DNA of 51,377 nucleotides from JALHUB01 sp050010555 (GTDB taxonomy: Bacteria > Chloroflexota > Dehalococcoidia > DSTF01 > JALHUB01): the NCBI GenBank assembly GCA_050010555.1, contig JBEKKV010000008.1, forward strand, positions 1 to 51,377, given 5' to 3'. Position numbers and translations under genes: made by a program. Each line of letters opens with the position of its first letter. Position 1 is the first letter of the stretch. This document shows, piece after piece, positions 33,136 to 43,115 of the stretch. The notes under the pieces are model-generated. The model had not been told where the DNA came from and did not search any database. It saw only the letters and a list, made by a program, of their open reading frames with translations.

Positions 33136-33453
33136 ATGCCGTCAATGGGGCCTGTTGAACTGCTGCTGATTCTTGCGGTTGTGATCATAATCTTCGGCGT
33201 CGGACGACTGCCGGAAGTGGGCGGCGCCATAGGCAAGGGAATCCGAGAGTTCCGCAAGGCTTCGAAAGAGGACGACGAGACGAAGCAGATAACGCAGATG
33301 TCATCTACCTACACTTCGGCCGCGCCGCCGGTCCAGAGCCCGCCTGTCAATCAGCAGACGCCGGCCAGGATCTGCGCGAAGTGCGGCTGCGCGAACGCGC
33401 CAGCCAACCGATTCTGCGGCGACTGCGGAGCGCCGCTGCAGGCGCGCGTCTAG
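33136..33453 (+). CDS. tatA: TatA-type translocase subunit with C-terminal zinc ribbon
   Basis: 105 residues. The first 45 are a TatA/Hcf106 unit: MGPVELLLILAVVIIIFGVG membrane helix, the LPEVGGAIGKGIREFRKA hinge and amphipathic helix. A 30-residue disordered linker rich in Pro, Ser and Gln follows. The tail is a zinc ribbon: Cys80, Cys83 (with Cys85), Cys94, Cys97 in ICAKCGCANAPANRFCGDCG. TatA proteins form the channel part of the twin-arginine translocase; a zinc ribbon at the cytoplasmic end is not part of the usual family. GGGAGG precedes ATG 33136. No tatC is nearby. Confidence 0.87.
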   Translation: MPSMGPVELLLILAVVIIIFGVGRLPEVGGAIGKGIREFRKASKEDDETKQITQMSSTYTSAAPPVQSPPVNQQTPARICAKCGCANAPANRFCGDCGAPLQARV

Positions 33454-33546
33454 CGACACAGCGTAACGATTAACGGGGGCCATCGAATGCCGGGTGCGGC
33501 ATCGGTGGCCCTGGCGTTTCGGCCACCGAATGGAGGGCTGACAGAG

Positions 33547-33555
33547 TGGTAGAAT
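33547..33555 (+). promoter_or_regulatory. Extended -10 placing the transcription start on a GTG codon
   Basis: TGG TAGAAT at 33547-33555. The expected start is 33562, the G of the GTG that begins the next gene, so its mRNA may be leaderless. No clear -35. Confidence 0.45.
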
Positions 33556-33561
33556 GCGTCT

Positions 33562-34203
33562 GTGCTTGACGTATTCATCCATGTGACCCAAGGAACATCC
33601 ACTTGGGAGGCTGTGGCGGCCATCGGTGCGATCGCTGCCGCCGTTGCCACGTTTCTGGCCGTGCTCGTTGCCCTGTTTGGCCGAGAACTGTGGGACAGAC
33701 GACGTAGGCCCATCCTGCAGATTGACTACGACCCGTGTGAGCCGTTTTGCCGCTATACAATCATGGCAATCGGAAACTCGACGGCAAGCAGTCTCGTGAA
33801 TTCCCACTGGATAAGGGTCGGAGTCACCAACAAAGGTCGTGGCACCGCCAGAGCCTGCAAAGGGAAGATGCTCGCCGTCTACGGACCCGATGGAAGCGCA
33901 CGGGACGACCGCGATCCCATGCTATTGAGATGGTCGAGCATGCCGAGCACGAAGGAATTCGAACCGCTCGACCTAGCTCGCGATGAGAGGCAGCCCCTAG
34001 ACGTCGTCTACACTCAGGGCCAACCTGGCGGTGCCTTCGTCGCTGCGGAGCCCACACCTGCAGGGTTTTCCAAGACACTTGAGGCAGGGCCAACGCACAG
34101 GGTCAGATTGGCCGTGTATGCGGATAACGCCGAGCCCAAGACGGCGGAGTTCGCAATCACCTACGGCGGAGATATAGACAGCCTCAAGATGGATTGGGCT
34201 TGA
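33562..34203 (+). CDS. Membrane-anchored hypothetical protein
   Basis: 213 residues, family not recognised. One membrane helix (about 17-40, AVAAIGAIAAAVATFLAVLVALF) is followed by RELWDRRRRPILQIDY, so the remainder is probably cytoplasmic by the positive-inside rule. The C-terminal part reads like an immunoglobulin-type beta domain (HWIRVGVTNKGRGTARACKGKM, HRVRLAVYADNAEPKTAEF), a layout seen in small proteins beside defence or repair islands but also elsewhere. Start GTG 33562 lacks a ribosome site and coincides with a predicted transcription start. Base composition is less GC-rich than that of the neighbours. Confidence 0.65.
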   Translation: MLDVFIHVTQGTSTWEAVAAIGAIAAAVATFLAVLVALFGRELWDRRRRPILQIDYDPCEPFCRYTIMAIGNSTASSLVNSHWIRVGVTNKGRGTARACKGKMLAVYGPDGSARDDRDPMLLRWSSMPSTKEFEPLDLARDERQPLDVVYTQGQPGGAFVAAEPTPAGFSKTLEAGPTHRVRLAVYADNAEPKTAEFAITYGGDIDSLKMDWA

Positions 34204-34208
34204 GAGGC

Positions 34209-34225
34209 GCCGGTCTTCAACCGGC
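34209..34225. repeat. Short hairpin downstream of the hypothetical gene
   Basis: GCCGGT (34209-34214) pairs with ACCGGC (34220-34225). No T-run and no GTAG foot; could be a weak terminator or a REP relative. Confidence 0.35.
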
Positions 34226-34242
34226 AGATCGCCCCCACCCCG

Positions 34243-34271
34243 TTGACAGCCTTCGCGAAAGGGTCGATAAT
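34243..34271 (+). promoter_or_regulatory. Promoter of csoR-copA
   Basis: TTGACA (34243-34248), 17-base spacer, GATAAT (34266-34271). Expected start near 34278, just upstream of the operator palindrome. Confidence 0.7.
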
Positions 34272-34280
34272 CTAATTTAG

Positions 34281-34302
34281 ACCCTACCCACGGGGGTAGG
34301 GT
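34281..34302. promoter_or_regulatory. CsoR operator
   Basis: ACCCTACCC (34281-34289) and GGGTAGGGT (34294-34302) are a perfect inverted repeat around four bases. The G/C-run dyad with TA at the inner ends is the classic binding site of CsoR repressors. It covers the first transcribed bases, so bound CsoR would block initiation until Cu(I) releases it. Confidence 0.8.
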
Positions 34303-34325
34303 GGCGAACGAAGGAGGAAGAGGCA

Positions 34326-34592
34326 GTGCAGGACACTACCCGCGCGGAAAGCCTCAAGAGACTTAACTATATCGAGGGCCACCTCAACGGCGTGCGACGC
34401 ATGATCGAGGAGGACGCGTACTGCGTCGACATTCTCAAGCAGTCGTTTGCCGTGCGCCGCGCCCTCGAGAAGCTGGAGCAGATCATGCTCGAAGGGCATC
34501 TGCGGACCTGCGTCGTCACCGGCATTCGCGATGGCCGCGAAGAGCAGGTCGTCGGCGAGCTGCGGGAGCTCTACGAGCTAGCGAACAAGTAG
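34326..34592 (+). CDS. csoR: Copper-sensing transcriptional repressor CsoR
   Basis: 88-residue all-helical DUF156 repressor that leaves DNA on binding Cu(I). The three copper ligands are visible as Cys33 (AYCVDIL), His58 and Cys62 (LEGHLRTC). The N-terminal RLNYIEGHLNGVRRMIEE is the family helix. The start codon is GTG 34326, with AAGGAGG at good distance. It is directly followed (eight bases) by copA and preceded by its own operator, so it is an autoregulated copper-efflux unit. Confidence 0.94.
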   Translation: MQDTTRAESLKRLNYIEGHLNGVRRMIEEDAYCVDILKQSFAVRRALEKLEQIMLEGHLRTCVVTGIRDGREEQVVGELRELYELANK

Positions 34593-34600
34593 GTCGGCCG

Positions 34601-36901
<2,301 letters not shown>

Positions 36902-36944
36902 ACTGAAGACAAGCATCCGGTGTCAGACGCGGGAGGACTGAAGT

Positions 36945-36974
36945 TCCGCCCGAGGCGGACAGGCCTCCCCTACG
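36945..36974 (-). repeat. Imperfect GTAG-foot hairpin
   Basis: TCCGCC (36945-36950) pairs with GGCGGA (36954-36959); GTAG on the minus strand lies 10 bases away (36973-36970). A GAGGC/GCCTC pairing is an alternative. Weaker than the other GTAG hairpins. Confidence 0.3.
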
Positions 36975-37015
36975 CGGTTGCCTTGTCGAGCAGACGAAGG
37001 AGCGACCTAAGGCAT

Positions 37016-37366
37016 ATGGGAAGCGAAGAGGTTGACCTGTTTGTGCGGACGAAGGTGCTGTCGGAGTATCAGCCCATCGCTGCGAAGCTGCGCGAGCTGA
37101 TGCGTGAGATGGCGCCGGAAGCGCGAGAGGTGATCGCTTACGGCATCCCCATGTACAAAGGCAGGAAATATCTGGTGGTGATCAGCCCGTCGAAAAGCGG
37201 CATCACCTTCAGCTTTGTGTACGGGAGGCAGTTTGAAGACAGATTTGACCTGCTTCGCGGCGTTGGCAAAGTGTCCAGGCATGTGAAGATGAAACGCTTG
37301 GACCAGCTCAACGAGGAAGCACTCCGGGACTACATCAGGCAGGCGTTGGAGATCGACGCGAGGTGA
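37016..37366 (+). CDS. DUF1801 family protein
   Basis: 116 residues from ATG 37016. DUF1801 (YdhG-like) is a small alpha/beta fold of unknown function, often linked to intracellular iron chaperone-like (frataxin-type) structures. The family core is visible: LRELMREMAPEAREVIAYGIPMYK, KYLVVISPSKSGITFSFVYG and the helical end. The frame is open to 36920 upstream but crosses a hairpin and has no similarity. AAGGAG lies about 14 bases before the ATG. Gene order gives no clue to function. Confidence 0.8.
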   Translation: MGSEEVDLFVRTKVLSEYQPIAAKLRELMREMAPEAREVIAYGIPMYKGRKYLVVISPSKSGITFSFVYGRQFEDRFDLLRGVGKVSRHVKMKRLDQLNEEALRDYIRQALEIDAR

Positions 37367-37381
37367 GATGATTTTGCGCAG

Positions 37382-38812
37382 GTGGCAGTGAGCCAGTCCA
37401 ACGGGAAGCGGGGCGCCTCGGGGCGTTTGATGGCGGCGATTGCGGCCGGTAAGCTTGCCGGCATTGCCAGTCGCGCGTTCGGACGCGGCGGGGGCACGGC
37501 GCTGCCCGGCGTCCTCGCTGAGAGGATTGACCCCCGTCTCGTCGAGCAACTGGCGGCGCAGGTCGGCCACGGCTCCGTCATGGTCACCGGCACGAACGGC
37601 AAGACCACCACGGCCCACATGCTCAGCAGCGTCGCGGCGAAGGCCGGCTACCTGCCGCTCCACAATCGCAGTGGCTCCAACCTGATGCGCGGCGTCGCGA
37701 CCTCCCTCCTCGACCAGTCGGGTCCGCTGGGCAGGCTGTTTCAGGCGGAGCGCCGCCTCGGCATTTTCGAAGTCGACGAAGCGACGCTGCCGGAAGCGGT
37801 GGCCGCAGTCAAGCCGCGCGTCCTTATCTTCACTAACCTCTTCCGCGACCAGCTCGACCGCTACGGCGAGGTCGATTCGATTGCCGCGCGCTGGCGGGAT
37901 ACGCTGCAGGCCGCGCCGGAATCGACGACGGTGGTGCTGAATGCGGACGACCCGTCGGTTGCCGCGCTCGAGGCGTCCGCCCGGGGCCGCGTCGTCTTCT
38001 GCGGCGTGGACGACCGCGCGCCCGCTCTGGACGAGCCGGAGCACGCCGCCGACTCACGCTGGTGCCCCGACTGCGGTCGCGAATATGATTACGACCTCCT
38101 TTTCTACGGCCACGTGGGACACTGGCGCTGCCCCGGCTGCGACAGGAGCCGCCCGGAACCGGACTTGCGGGCTACGAGGGTCCTCCTCGAGGCCGACAGT
38201 ACACATCTGAGCGTGGCGACGCCACAGGGTGTGGTCGAGCTGTCGCTGCGGCTGAGCGGCCTCTACAACGCCTACAACGCGCTGGCCGCGCTCGCCGGCG
38301 GCCTGGAGTTGGGAATCGGCGCGGCGGTTGTGTGCGAGGGCATCGAAGCCGTCGCCGCCGCCTTCGGACGGCAGGAACGATTCGAGATCGACGGCCGGCA
38401 CGTGCAGGTCTTTCTGGGCAAGAACCCGGCGGGGCTGAACCAGGTGCTGCGGACTATAGCCGCGCTCCCGGGCGACAAGCGGCTGCTCCTGCTCCTCAAC
38501 GATGACATCGCGGACGGGCGCGACATCTCCTGGATATGGGACGCCGATTTCGAGCTGCTGGCCGGCAAGGCGACGTCGGTTGTGGCCTGCGGGCGTCGCG
38601 CCGAGGACATGGCGCTGCGACTGAAGTACGCCGGCTTCCCGCCGGACCTGCCGGTCATTGGCAGCGCGGCGGAGGCGCTCGACCTGGCTCTTCGTCAGAC
38701 GCCGGCCGGCGGTGATCTCTACGTCCTGCCCACCTACACGGCCATGCTGGAGGTGCGCGCGCTCCTGGCCCGACGCGGCGGCGTGGCGCCCTACTGGGAG
38801 GAGCAGCCGTGA
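37382..38812 (+). CDS. murT: Lipid II isoglutaminyl synthase, Mur ligase subunit
   Basis: With GatD it amidates the D-glutamate of lipid II to D-isoglutamine. 476 residues. The central Mur-ligase domain has VTGTNGKTTTAHM (P-loop 70-77), FEVDEATLPE and NADDPSV. A four-cysteine zinc ribbon (Cys228, Cys231, Cys250, Cys253: WCPDCG and RCPGC) is the insertion typical of MurT and distinguishes it from MurC-F. The DUF1727 domain ends the protein. Starts at GTG 37382 or 37388; ribosome site weak. Its stop overlaps the gatD start. Confidence 0.93.
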   Translation: MAVSQSNGKRGASGRLMAAIAAGKLAGIASRAFGRGGGTALPGVLAERIDPRLVEQLAAQVGHGSVMVTGTNGKTTTAHMLSSVAAKAGYLPLHNRSGSNLMRGVATSLLDQSGPLGRLFQAERRLGIFEVDEATLPEAVAAVKPRVLIFTNLFRDQLDRYGEVDSIAARWRDTLQAAPESTTVVLNADDPSVAALEASARGRVVFCGVDDRAPALDEPEHAADSRWCPDCGREYDYDLLFYGHVGHWRCPGCDRSRPEPDLRATRVLLEADSTHLSVATPQGVVELSLRLSGLYNAYNALAALAGGLELGIGAAVVCEGIEAVAAAFGRQERFEIDGRHVQVFLGKNPAGLNQVLRTIAALPGDKRLLLLLNDDIADGRDISWIWDADFELLAGKATSVVACGRRAEDMALRLKYAGFPPDLPVIGSAAEALDLALRQTPAGGDLYVLPTYTAMLEVRALLARRGGVAPYWEEQP

Positions 38813-39546
38813 ACCTCTCGCTCCGGCTGGCGCATCTCTACCCAAAGCTCATGAACCTCTACGGCGACCGCGGCAACATCATCTGCCTGCGGCGGCGCTG
38901 CCAGGCGCGCGGAATCGACCTCGTGGTCGACGAGCTGGACATCGGCGACGGGCTCGACCCGAAAGGCTGCGACCTGATCTTCATGGGCGGCGGCCAGGAC
39001 CGGGAGCAGCGGCGCATTGTGCGAGACCTGCTGGACGTGAAGGGCGAGTCGGTCCGGGAGGCCGTCGAAGAGGGCATTGTAACGCTGGCCGTCTGCGGCG
39101 GCTACCAGCTATTCGCCCGCTATTACCGGCCGGCCGTCGGCGACGACCTGCCGGGTCTCGGCATCTTCGACGCTCACACGGAGCATCCCGGCGAGAACGT
39201 GGCGCGCTGCATTGGCAACGTCGTCGCGGACTGGGACGGGGACACGCTCGTCGGCTTCGAGAACCACGGCGGCCGCACGTTCCTCGGCCCGAAGGCGCGT
39301 CCCCTGGCCATTGTGCGCTCCGGCTACGGCAACAACGGCCTCGACAAGACCGAGGGTGCGGTGTATCGCAACGCGCATGGCACATATCTGCACGGCTCGC
39401 TGCTGCCCAAGAACCCGCATTTCGCCGACCACCTGTTGCGCCTCGCCCTGCGCCGTCGATACGGCGAAGAGGTCGATCTGGCGCCGCTGGACGATTGTCT
39501 GGAGCAGGCGGCGCACGACGCGGCTATTCGCGTCGCCTCCCACTGA
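38809..39546 (+). CDS. gatD: Lipid II isoglutaminyl synthase, glutaminase subunit
   Basis: Class I glutamine amidotransferase that feeds ammonia to MurT. 245 residues; starts at GTG 38809, overlapping the murT stop (GTGA). LRLAHLYPKLMNLYGDRGNI is the family start. The nucleophile is Cys96 in AVCGGYQLF, and GTYLHGSLLPKNP supplies the catalytic histidine. The pair indicates a peptidoglycan with amidated glutamate, so this lineage has a cell wall, unlike the wall-less Dehalococcoides. Confidence 0.94.
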   Translation: MNLSLRLAHLYPKLMNLYGDRGNIICLRRRCQARGIDLVVDELDIGDGLDPKGCDLIFMGGGQDREQRRIVRDLLDVKGESVREAVEEGIVTLAVCGGYQLFARYYRPAVGDDLPGLGIFDAHTEHPGENVARCIGNVVADWDGDTLVGFENHGGRTFLGPKARPLAIVRSGYGNNGLDKTEGAVYRNAHGTYLHGSLLPKNPHFADHLLRLALRRRYGEEVDLAPLDDCLEQAAHDAAIRVASH

Positions 39547-39563
39547 CGACTGTTCGCGTTGGG

Positions 39564-39593
39564 TTGCCAGACTCGGTAGCGGGCGGTTATTCT
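39564..39593 (+). promoter_or_regulatory. Promoter of the M23 lipoprotein gene
   Basis: TTGCCA (39564-39569), 18-base spacer, TATTCT (39588-39593). Expected start near 39600, which fits a leader holding GAGGAGGAAGG at 39616-39626. Confidence 0.5.
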
Positions 39594-39630
39594 TGAGGTC
39601 GGCCCGAGCGCTATCGAGGAGGAAGGCGTT

Positions 39631-40344
39631 CTGACACGCGCCGCGGCGGCACTTGTTGCGATTATCTCGCTGTTCGGTCTCGCGTTCGTGGCCTGCGGGG
39701 GTGGCCACTCGGACGCCACGCCGACGCAGGTGCTGAAGATCGTCACCCGCGCTCCGTCTCCTTCGCCGGGCGAGGCTGATCTGACCGGCTTCGCCTTCCC
39801 TATCGCCGGCGGCTGCCTCCCCAGCGGCGACCAGCTCATGCCGGGCGCGTCGCGCGACTATCGTCAGGGGATACATGAGGGTGTCGATTTCTACGATTCG
39901 GACAACTGCACATCCATAGGCGTCGGGACACCGGTGCTGGCGGCCAAGGTGGGAACGGTGATAAGGGCCGACTGGGACTACACGCCGCTCACGCAGGAGG
40001 CGCTCGATGAGCTGCAGGCCGAGACCCCGGTCGCCGGCCAGACGGACGAGCACGCGCTTGACCTCTATCGCGGCCGGCAGGTCTGGATTGACCACGGCAA
40101 CGGCGTCGTCACGCGCTACGCCCACTTGAGCCGAATCGCGGACGGCATCAACGTGGGGGTTTCCGTAAGCCAAGGCCAACTGATAGCATATGTAGGAAAC
40201 ACCGGTACGCCGGAGTCGGTGACCGATCCGAACGCTGAGATGCACCTGCATTTCGAGCTTCGCGTTGGGGACATCTACCTTGGCAAGGGGCTGAGCCCCG
40301 CTGAGGTAAGGTCATTGTATGAGAAGGCCTTTGGCGTCAAATAG
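39631..40344 (+). CDS. M23 family metallopeptidase lipoprotein (probable CTG start)
   Basis: About 237 residues. Reading from CTG 39631 gives a lipoprotein signal: TRAAAALVAIISLFGLAFVAC, with Cys as the lipidated residue. The mature part holds the M23 (LytM/lysostaphin) zinc site: HEGVDFYD (H-x3-D) and MHLHFELRVG (HxH). M23 enzymes cut peptidoglycan cross-bridges or act as cell-wall hydrolase activators. The usual start codons ATG, GTG or TTG do not occur between the upstream stop (39577) and GTG 39688, which would lose the signal peptide; GAGGAGG lies at good distance before CTG 39631. lgt, the lipid-attaching enzyme, is the next gene. Confidence 0.85.
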   Translation: MTRAAAALVAIISLFGLAFVACGGGHSDATPTQVLKIVTRAPSPSPGEADLTGFAFPIAGGCLPSGDQLMPGASRDYRQGIHEGVDFYDSDNCTSIGVGTPVLAAKVGTVIRADWDYTPLTQEALDELQAETPVAGQTDEHALDLYRGRQVWIDHGNGVVTRYAHLSRIADGINVGVSVSQGQLIAYVGNTGTPESVTDPNAEMHLHFELRVGDIYLGKGLSPAEVRSLYEKAFGVK

Positions 40345-40368
40345 GCTAATAGGGCAGAGGGGCTGCTG

Positions 40369-41220
40369 ATGACGGACTTGTTCTTAACTATCAAGATTGG
40401 CATCGACAACGATATTGGCCACATCGGCGGCCTTGTTCTCACATGGCACGGCGTCTTTATCGCGCTCGGCATCGGCCTGGGCGTGTGGCTCGGCGTCTGG
40501 TTTGCGCGCCGGGCCGGCTTCACGGAGGATGACGCTTACACAATAGCCCTCATCGGCGTGCCGGCCGGAATAATCGGTGCGCGCGTCCTCTTTGTGCTGG
40601 AGAACCGTAGCGATTTCGCGAATGCGCCGCTTGACGTTTTCCGCATCAACCAGGGTGGCATCTCGCTCTACGGCGCCCTCATCGCCTCCGTGGCAGTTTG
40701 TCTTCTGTACGGCTTTTGGAAGAAGCTGCCTTTGCTTCTCGGGATGGACGCCGCCGCTTTCGGCATGATCCTGGGGCAGGCGATCGGGCGAATGGGCTGC
40801 GTAATCGCCGGCGACATCATCGGCTCGTCCAGCTCGCTGCCGTTCTCGGTGGAGTATACGAACATCAACAGTCCAGCGTTCGCCCTGCGGCCGATGCAGT
40901 TCGTCACCGCCTACGAGGTCATAGGCGACTTGATAATCCTGGGGCTGCTGGTGGCGCTCTGGAAGTTCCGCGTCTTCAAACGGCCTGGCTTTCTCTTCTT
41001 CACCTACGCCGCAGCCTACTCCGTGCTGCGATTCGGCATCAGCTTCATGCGCCTGGACAAGGAGATATACCTTGGTCTTCGCATGGCGCAGTGGCTGGCG
41101 CTGGGCGTGATCGGCGTCTCGATAATCGCCTTCGCTCTGCTCTTCCTGCAGGGCGTTCGGGCGGCGCGACAGACTGTTGCCGCGAAGCCGCCTTTGCCGG
41201 CCGGCGAAACGGCGCCTTAG
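40369..41220 (+). CDS. lgt: Prolipoprotein diacylglyceryl transferase
   Basis: Transfers diacylglycerol from phosphatidylglycerol to the cysteine of lipoprotein precursors. 283 residues, about seven membrane helices. The Lgt signature is GQAIGRMGCVIAGDIIG, and NQGGISLYGALIA holds Tyr at the place where proteobacterial enzymes have the essential His, as in many gram-positive forms. FTYAAAYSVLRFGISFMR lies near the end. It follows the M23 lipoprotein by 24 bases, so the substrate and the modifying enzyme are neighbours. The start is ATG 40369; the ribosome site is weak. Confidence 0.92.
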   Translation: MTDLFLTIKIGIDNDIGHIGGLVLTWHGVFIALGIGLGVWLGVWFARRAGFTEDDAYTIALIGVPAGIIGARVLFVLENRSDFANAPLDVFRINQGGISLYGALIASVAVCLLYGFWKKLPLLLGMDAAAFGMILGQAIGRMGCVIAGDIIGSSSSLPFSVEYTNINSPAFALRPMQFVTAYEVIGDLIILGLLVALWKFRVFKRPGFLFFTYAAAYSVLRFGISFMRLDKEIYLGLRMAQWLALGVIGVSIIAFALLFLQGVRAARQTVAAKPPLPAGETAP

Positions 41221-41278
41221 GGCGAAAGCAAGGAACGCGGGCAGCGCCGAGAGCGGCGATTGCTAGACGGGGGTTCAC

Positions 41279-42166
41279 TTGCCCGGGGAAGGGAAGGCCC
41301 TGCTGGCTGCCGCTCTCTGGGCGGTTTCGGGCATCGTCTTTGCCTCGCAGATACGACGCGTCACTCCTCTTACTCTTAACGTCATCCGCTGCGTCGCCGC
41401 GACCGTCTTTGTCTGCCTTCTCATTCCCTTCACCGGGGCGGCTGGAGAGATAAGAAGCGCTTCCGTTGCGACCATTGTCACTATGGTCGGCACCGGCATC
41501 GTTTCGACGGGTCTGGGCGACAGCCTCTACTTTGTCGCACTGCCAACGCTCGGCGCCTCGCTGGCCGTGCCGGTATCCAGCAGTGTCTACCCGTTGCTAA
41601 CGCTTCTCATCGCGGCGGTCGCGCTCGGCGAGAGGATAACCCTGACGATCGTGTTCGGGAGCCTGCTCGTCGTGCTGGGCATCTTCCTGCTGCTCTCGCA
41701 GACGCGGCCTGTTGTCGTTCCGCCAGTTGACGGGCAGCGCCGGATCACATTGGACAGGCGCGCCGCCGTCCTGTTGCTGATCGCTGCGGCTGTCTTCTAC
41801 ACGGCCTCGACCGTCTGGCTACGAGTTGGGACCGGAAACCTGGGACCGACGTCCGCGGGCCTTCTGCGCACCGGCGCGGCCGGCGTCTTCCTGTTGTCGA
41901 TGCTTCGGCCGCTGGAACGAAGCCCCCGGTTAGACTTTCGCAGCGCGGCCTGGATAGCGGTGGCGGGCGTTGTTGGCCTTGGTCTGGGCAGCCTGTTCTA
42001 CATCGCCGCGGTCGAGGAAGCGGGCGCAGGCAAGACGGCTGTCCTCACGTCGACCATGCCGCTGTTCAATCTGCCGCTTGCGGTGCTCTTCTTGAAGGAG
42101 CGCGTGACGCCCAGGATCATTCTCGGCACCATCACCTGCGTTGCGGGGATATCGCTTATTATATGA
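41279..42166 (+). CDS. EamA/DMT family transporter
   Basis: 295 residues, ten membrane helices in two homologous EamA halves (about 8-140 and 165-295), the second ending PLFNLPLAVLFLKERVTPRI followed by LGTITCVAGISLII. This family exports amino acids, sugars, or metabolites, and the substrate is not predictable. Between halves is a charged loop (residues about 145-165). Start: TTG 41279 preceded by GGGGG; no better ATG is near the first helix. It follows lgt after 58 bases on the same strand. Confidence 0.82.
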   Translation: MPGEGKALLAAALWAVSGIVFASQIRRVTPLTLNVIRCVAATVFVCLLIPFTGAAGEIRSASVATIVTMVGTGIVSTGLGDSLYFVALPTLGASLAVPVSSSVYPLLTLLIAAVALGERITLTIVFGSLLVVLGIFLLLSQTRPVVVPPVDGQRRITLDRRAAVLLLIAAAVFYTASTVWLRVGTGNLGPTSAGLLRTGAAGVFLLSMLRPLERSPRLDFRSAAWIAVAGVVGLGLGSLFYIAAVEEAGAGKTAVLTSTMPLFNLPLAVLFLKERVTPRIILGTITCVAGISLII

Positions 42167-42194
42167 GCGATACCGCGGCTGCGGAGATTGTTGT

Positions 42195-42218
42195 GCGCGG
42201 GCAAGATGCCCGCGCTAC
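42195..42218 (-). repeat. GTAG-foot hairpin
   Basis: GCGCGGGC (42195-42202) pairs perfectly with GCCCGCGC (42208-42215), then TAC: the minus strand reads GTAGCGCGGGC before the loop. It lies between the EamA gene and the patatin gene. Confidence 0.55.
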
Positions 42219-42261
42219 GCGAACAAGGACGCGACCGAAGGGTTGATGTGAAGGCGAGGCG

Positions 42262-43080
42262 ATGACGAGGGCGCGAATCGGGCTGGCGCTGGGCGCCGGC
42301 GGGACAAAGGGGACAGCGCACGTGGGTGTGCTGAAGGTGCTCGACGAGGCCCGCATACCCATCGACCTCATCGCGGGCGCGAGCATAGGGGCAGCTTACG
42401 GCGCCGCTTACGCGGCCGGCGCCTCCACGGCCTCAATGGCGGAGAGCGTGATGCGAGCTTCGCCGGGCGACGTCTTCGCCCTCTTCCGCCATCGCCTGAG
42501 GCTTTCGCCGACGAACGCCATCGGCCGAGCCTTCTTCGAGCGCTTCGACGGCCTGTCCTTCGCCGATCTGAGAATCCCGTTTGCCGCCGTCACCTCGGAT
42601 CTGTTTCAGAGGCGCCCTGTTGTCGTGCACAGCGGGTCGGTGCTGAAGGCCGTGGAGGCGAGCATCGCGGTGCCGCTGATGGCCGCTCCCGTGAGGTACG
42701 GCGGCCGCTACTTCGTCGACGGCGGCTTCTGGGAGCACGCGCCGGCCCGGGTTGTCGGCCGGATGGGCGCGGAGAGGATCGTGCAGGTCGTGCTTGGCGA
42801 TTCCATCGCGATGCCGCGTCGCTTCTGGCCACTGGCCCGCCGGTTCGTGCGCGCTCTAGATGGCCCCGCGCGTCGCACTGGGCCCAGCCTGGTGGCGTCG
42901 GCGCTGTTCTTGCTCTACACGTTCACCTACATACCGGCGCCGTCTCAAGCGGATGTGACGATCTGCCCCGACGTGGTGAGCATCAGCGCGAACTCGCCGT
43001 TTCACATGGCGGTGGCGATGCAGCGAGGCGAACAGGCGGCGCGCGCCGCTCTGCCGCTGATCGAGGATCTCCTGGCGTAG
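42262..43080 (+). CDS. Patatin-like phospholipase
   Basis: 272 residues, RssA/YchK-like. Oxyanion hole GAGGTKGTAHVG (11-22), nucleophile elbow GASIGAAYG, and the catalytic Asp in FVDGGFWE form the Ser-Asp dyad. Acts as a lipid acyl hydrolase in the cytoplasm or at the membrane; the natural substrate is not known. There is no signal peptide. The C-terminal part has a hydrophobic stretch. The start ATG 42262 follows GAGGCG. It ends against the convergent GAF-GGDEF-HD-GYP gene. Confidence 0.85.
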   Translation: MTRARIGLALGAGGTKGTAHVGVLKVLDEARIPIDLIAGASIGAAYGAAYAAGASTASMAESVMRASPGDVFALFRHRLRLSPTNAIGRAFFERFDGLSFADLRIPFAAVTSDLFQRRPVVVHSGSVLKAVEASIAVPLMAAPVRYGGRYFVDGGFWEHAPARVVGRMGAERIVQVVLGDSIAMPRRFWPLARRFVRALDGPARRTGPSLVASALFLLYTFTYIPAPSQADVTICPDVVSISANSPFHMAVAMQRGEQAARAALPLIEDLLA

Positions 43081-43115
43081 GCAATCTTCGTTGGGGAGGC
43101 CGCGGAGTCGGAGGG

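Noticed and set aside
36920..37015. Upstream extension of the DUF1801 gene
   Set aside because: Passes through a repeat hairpin, and family similarity begins only at ATG 37016, although the ribosome site there is imperfectly spaced.
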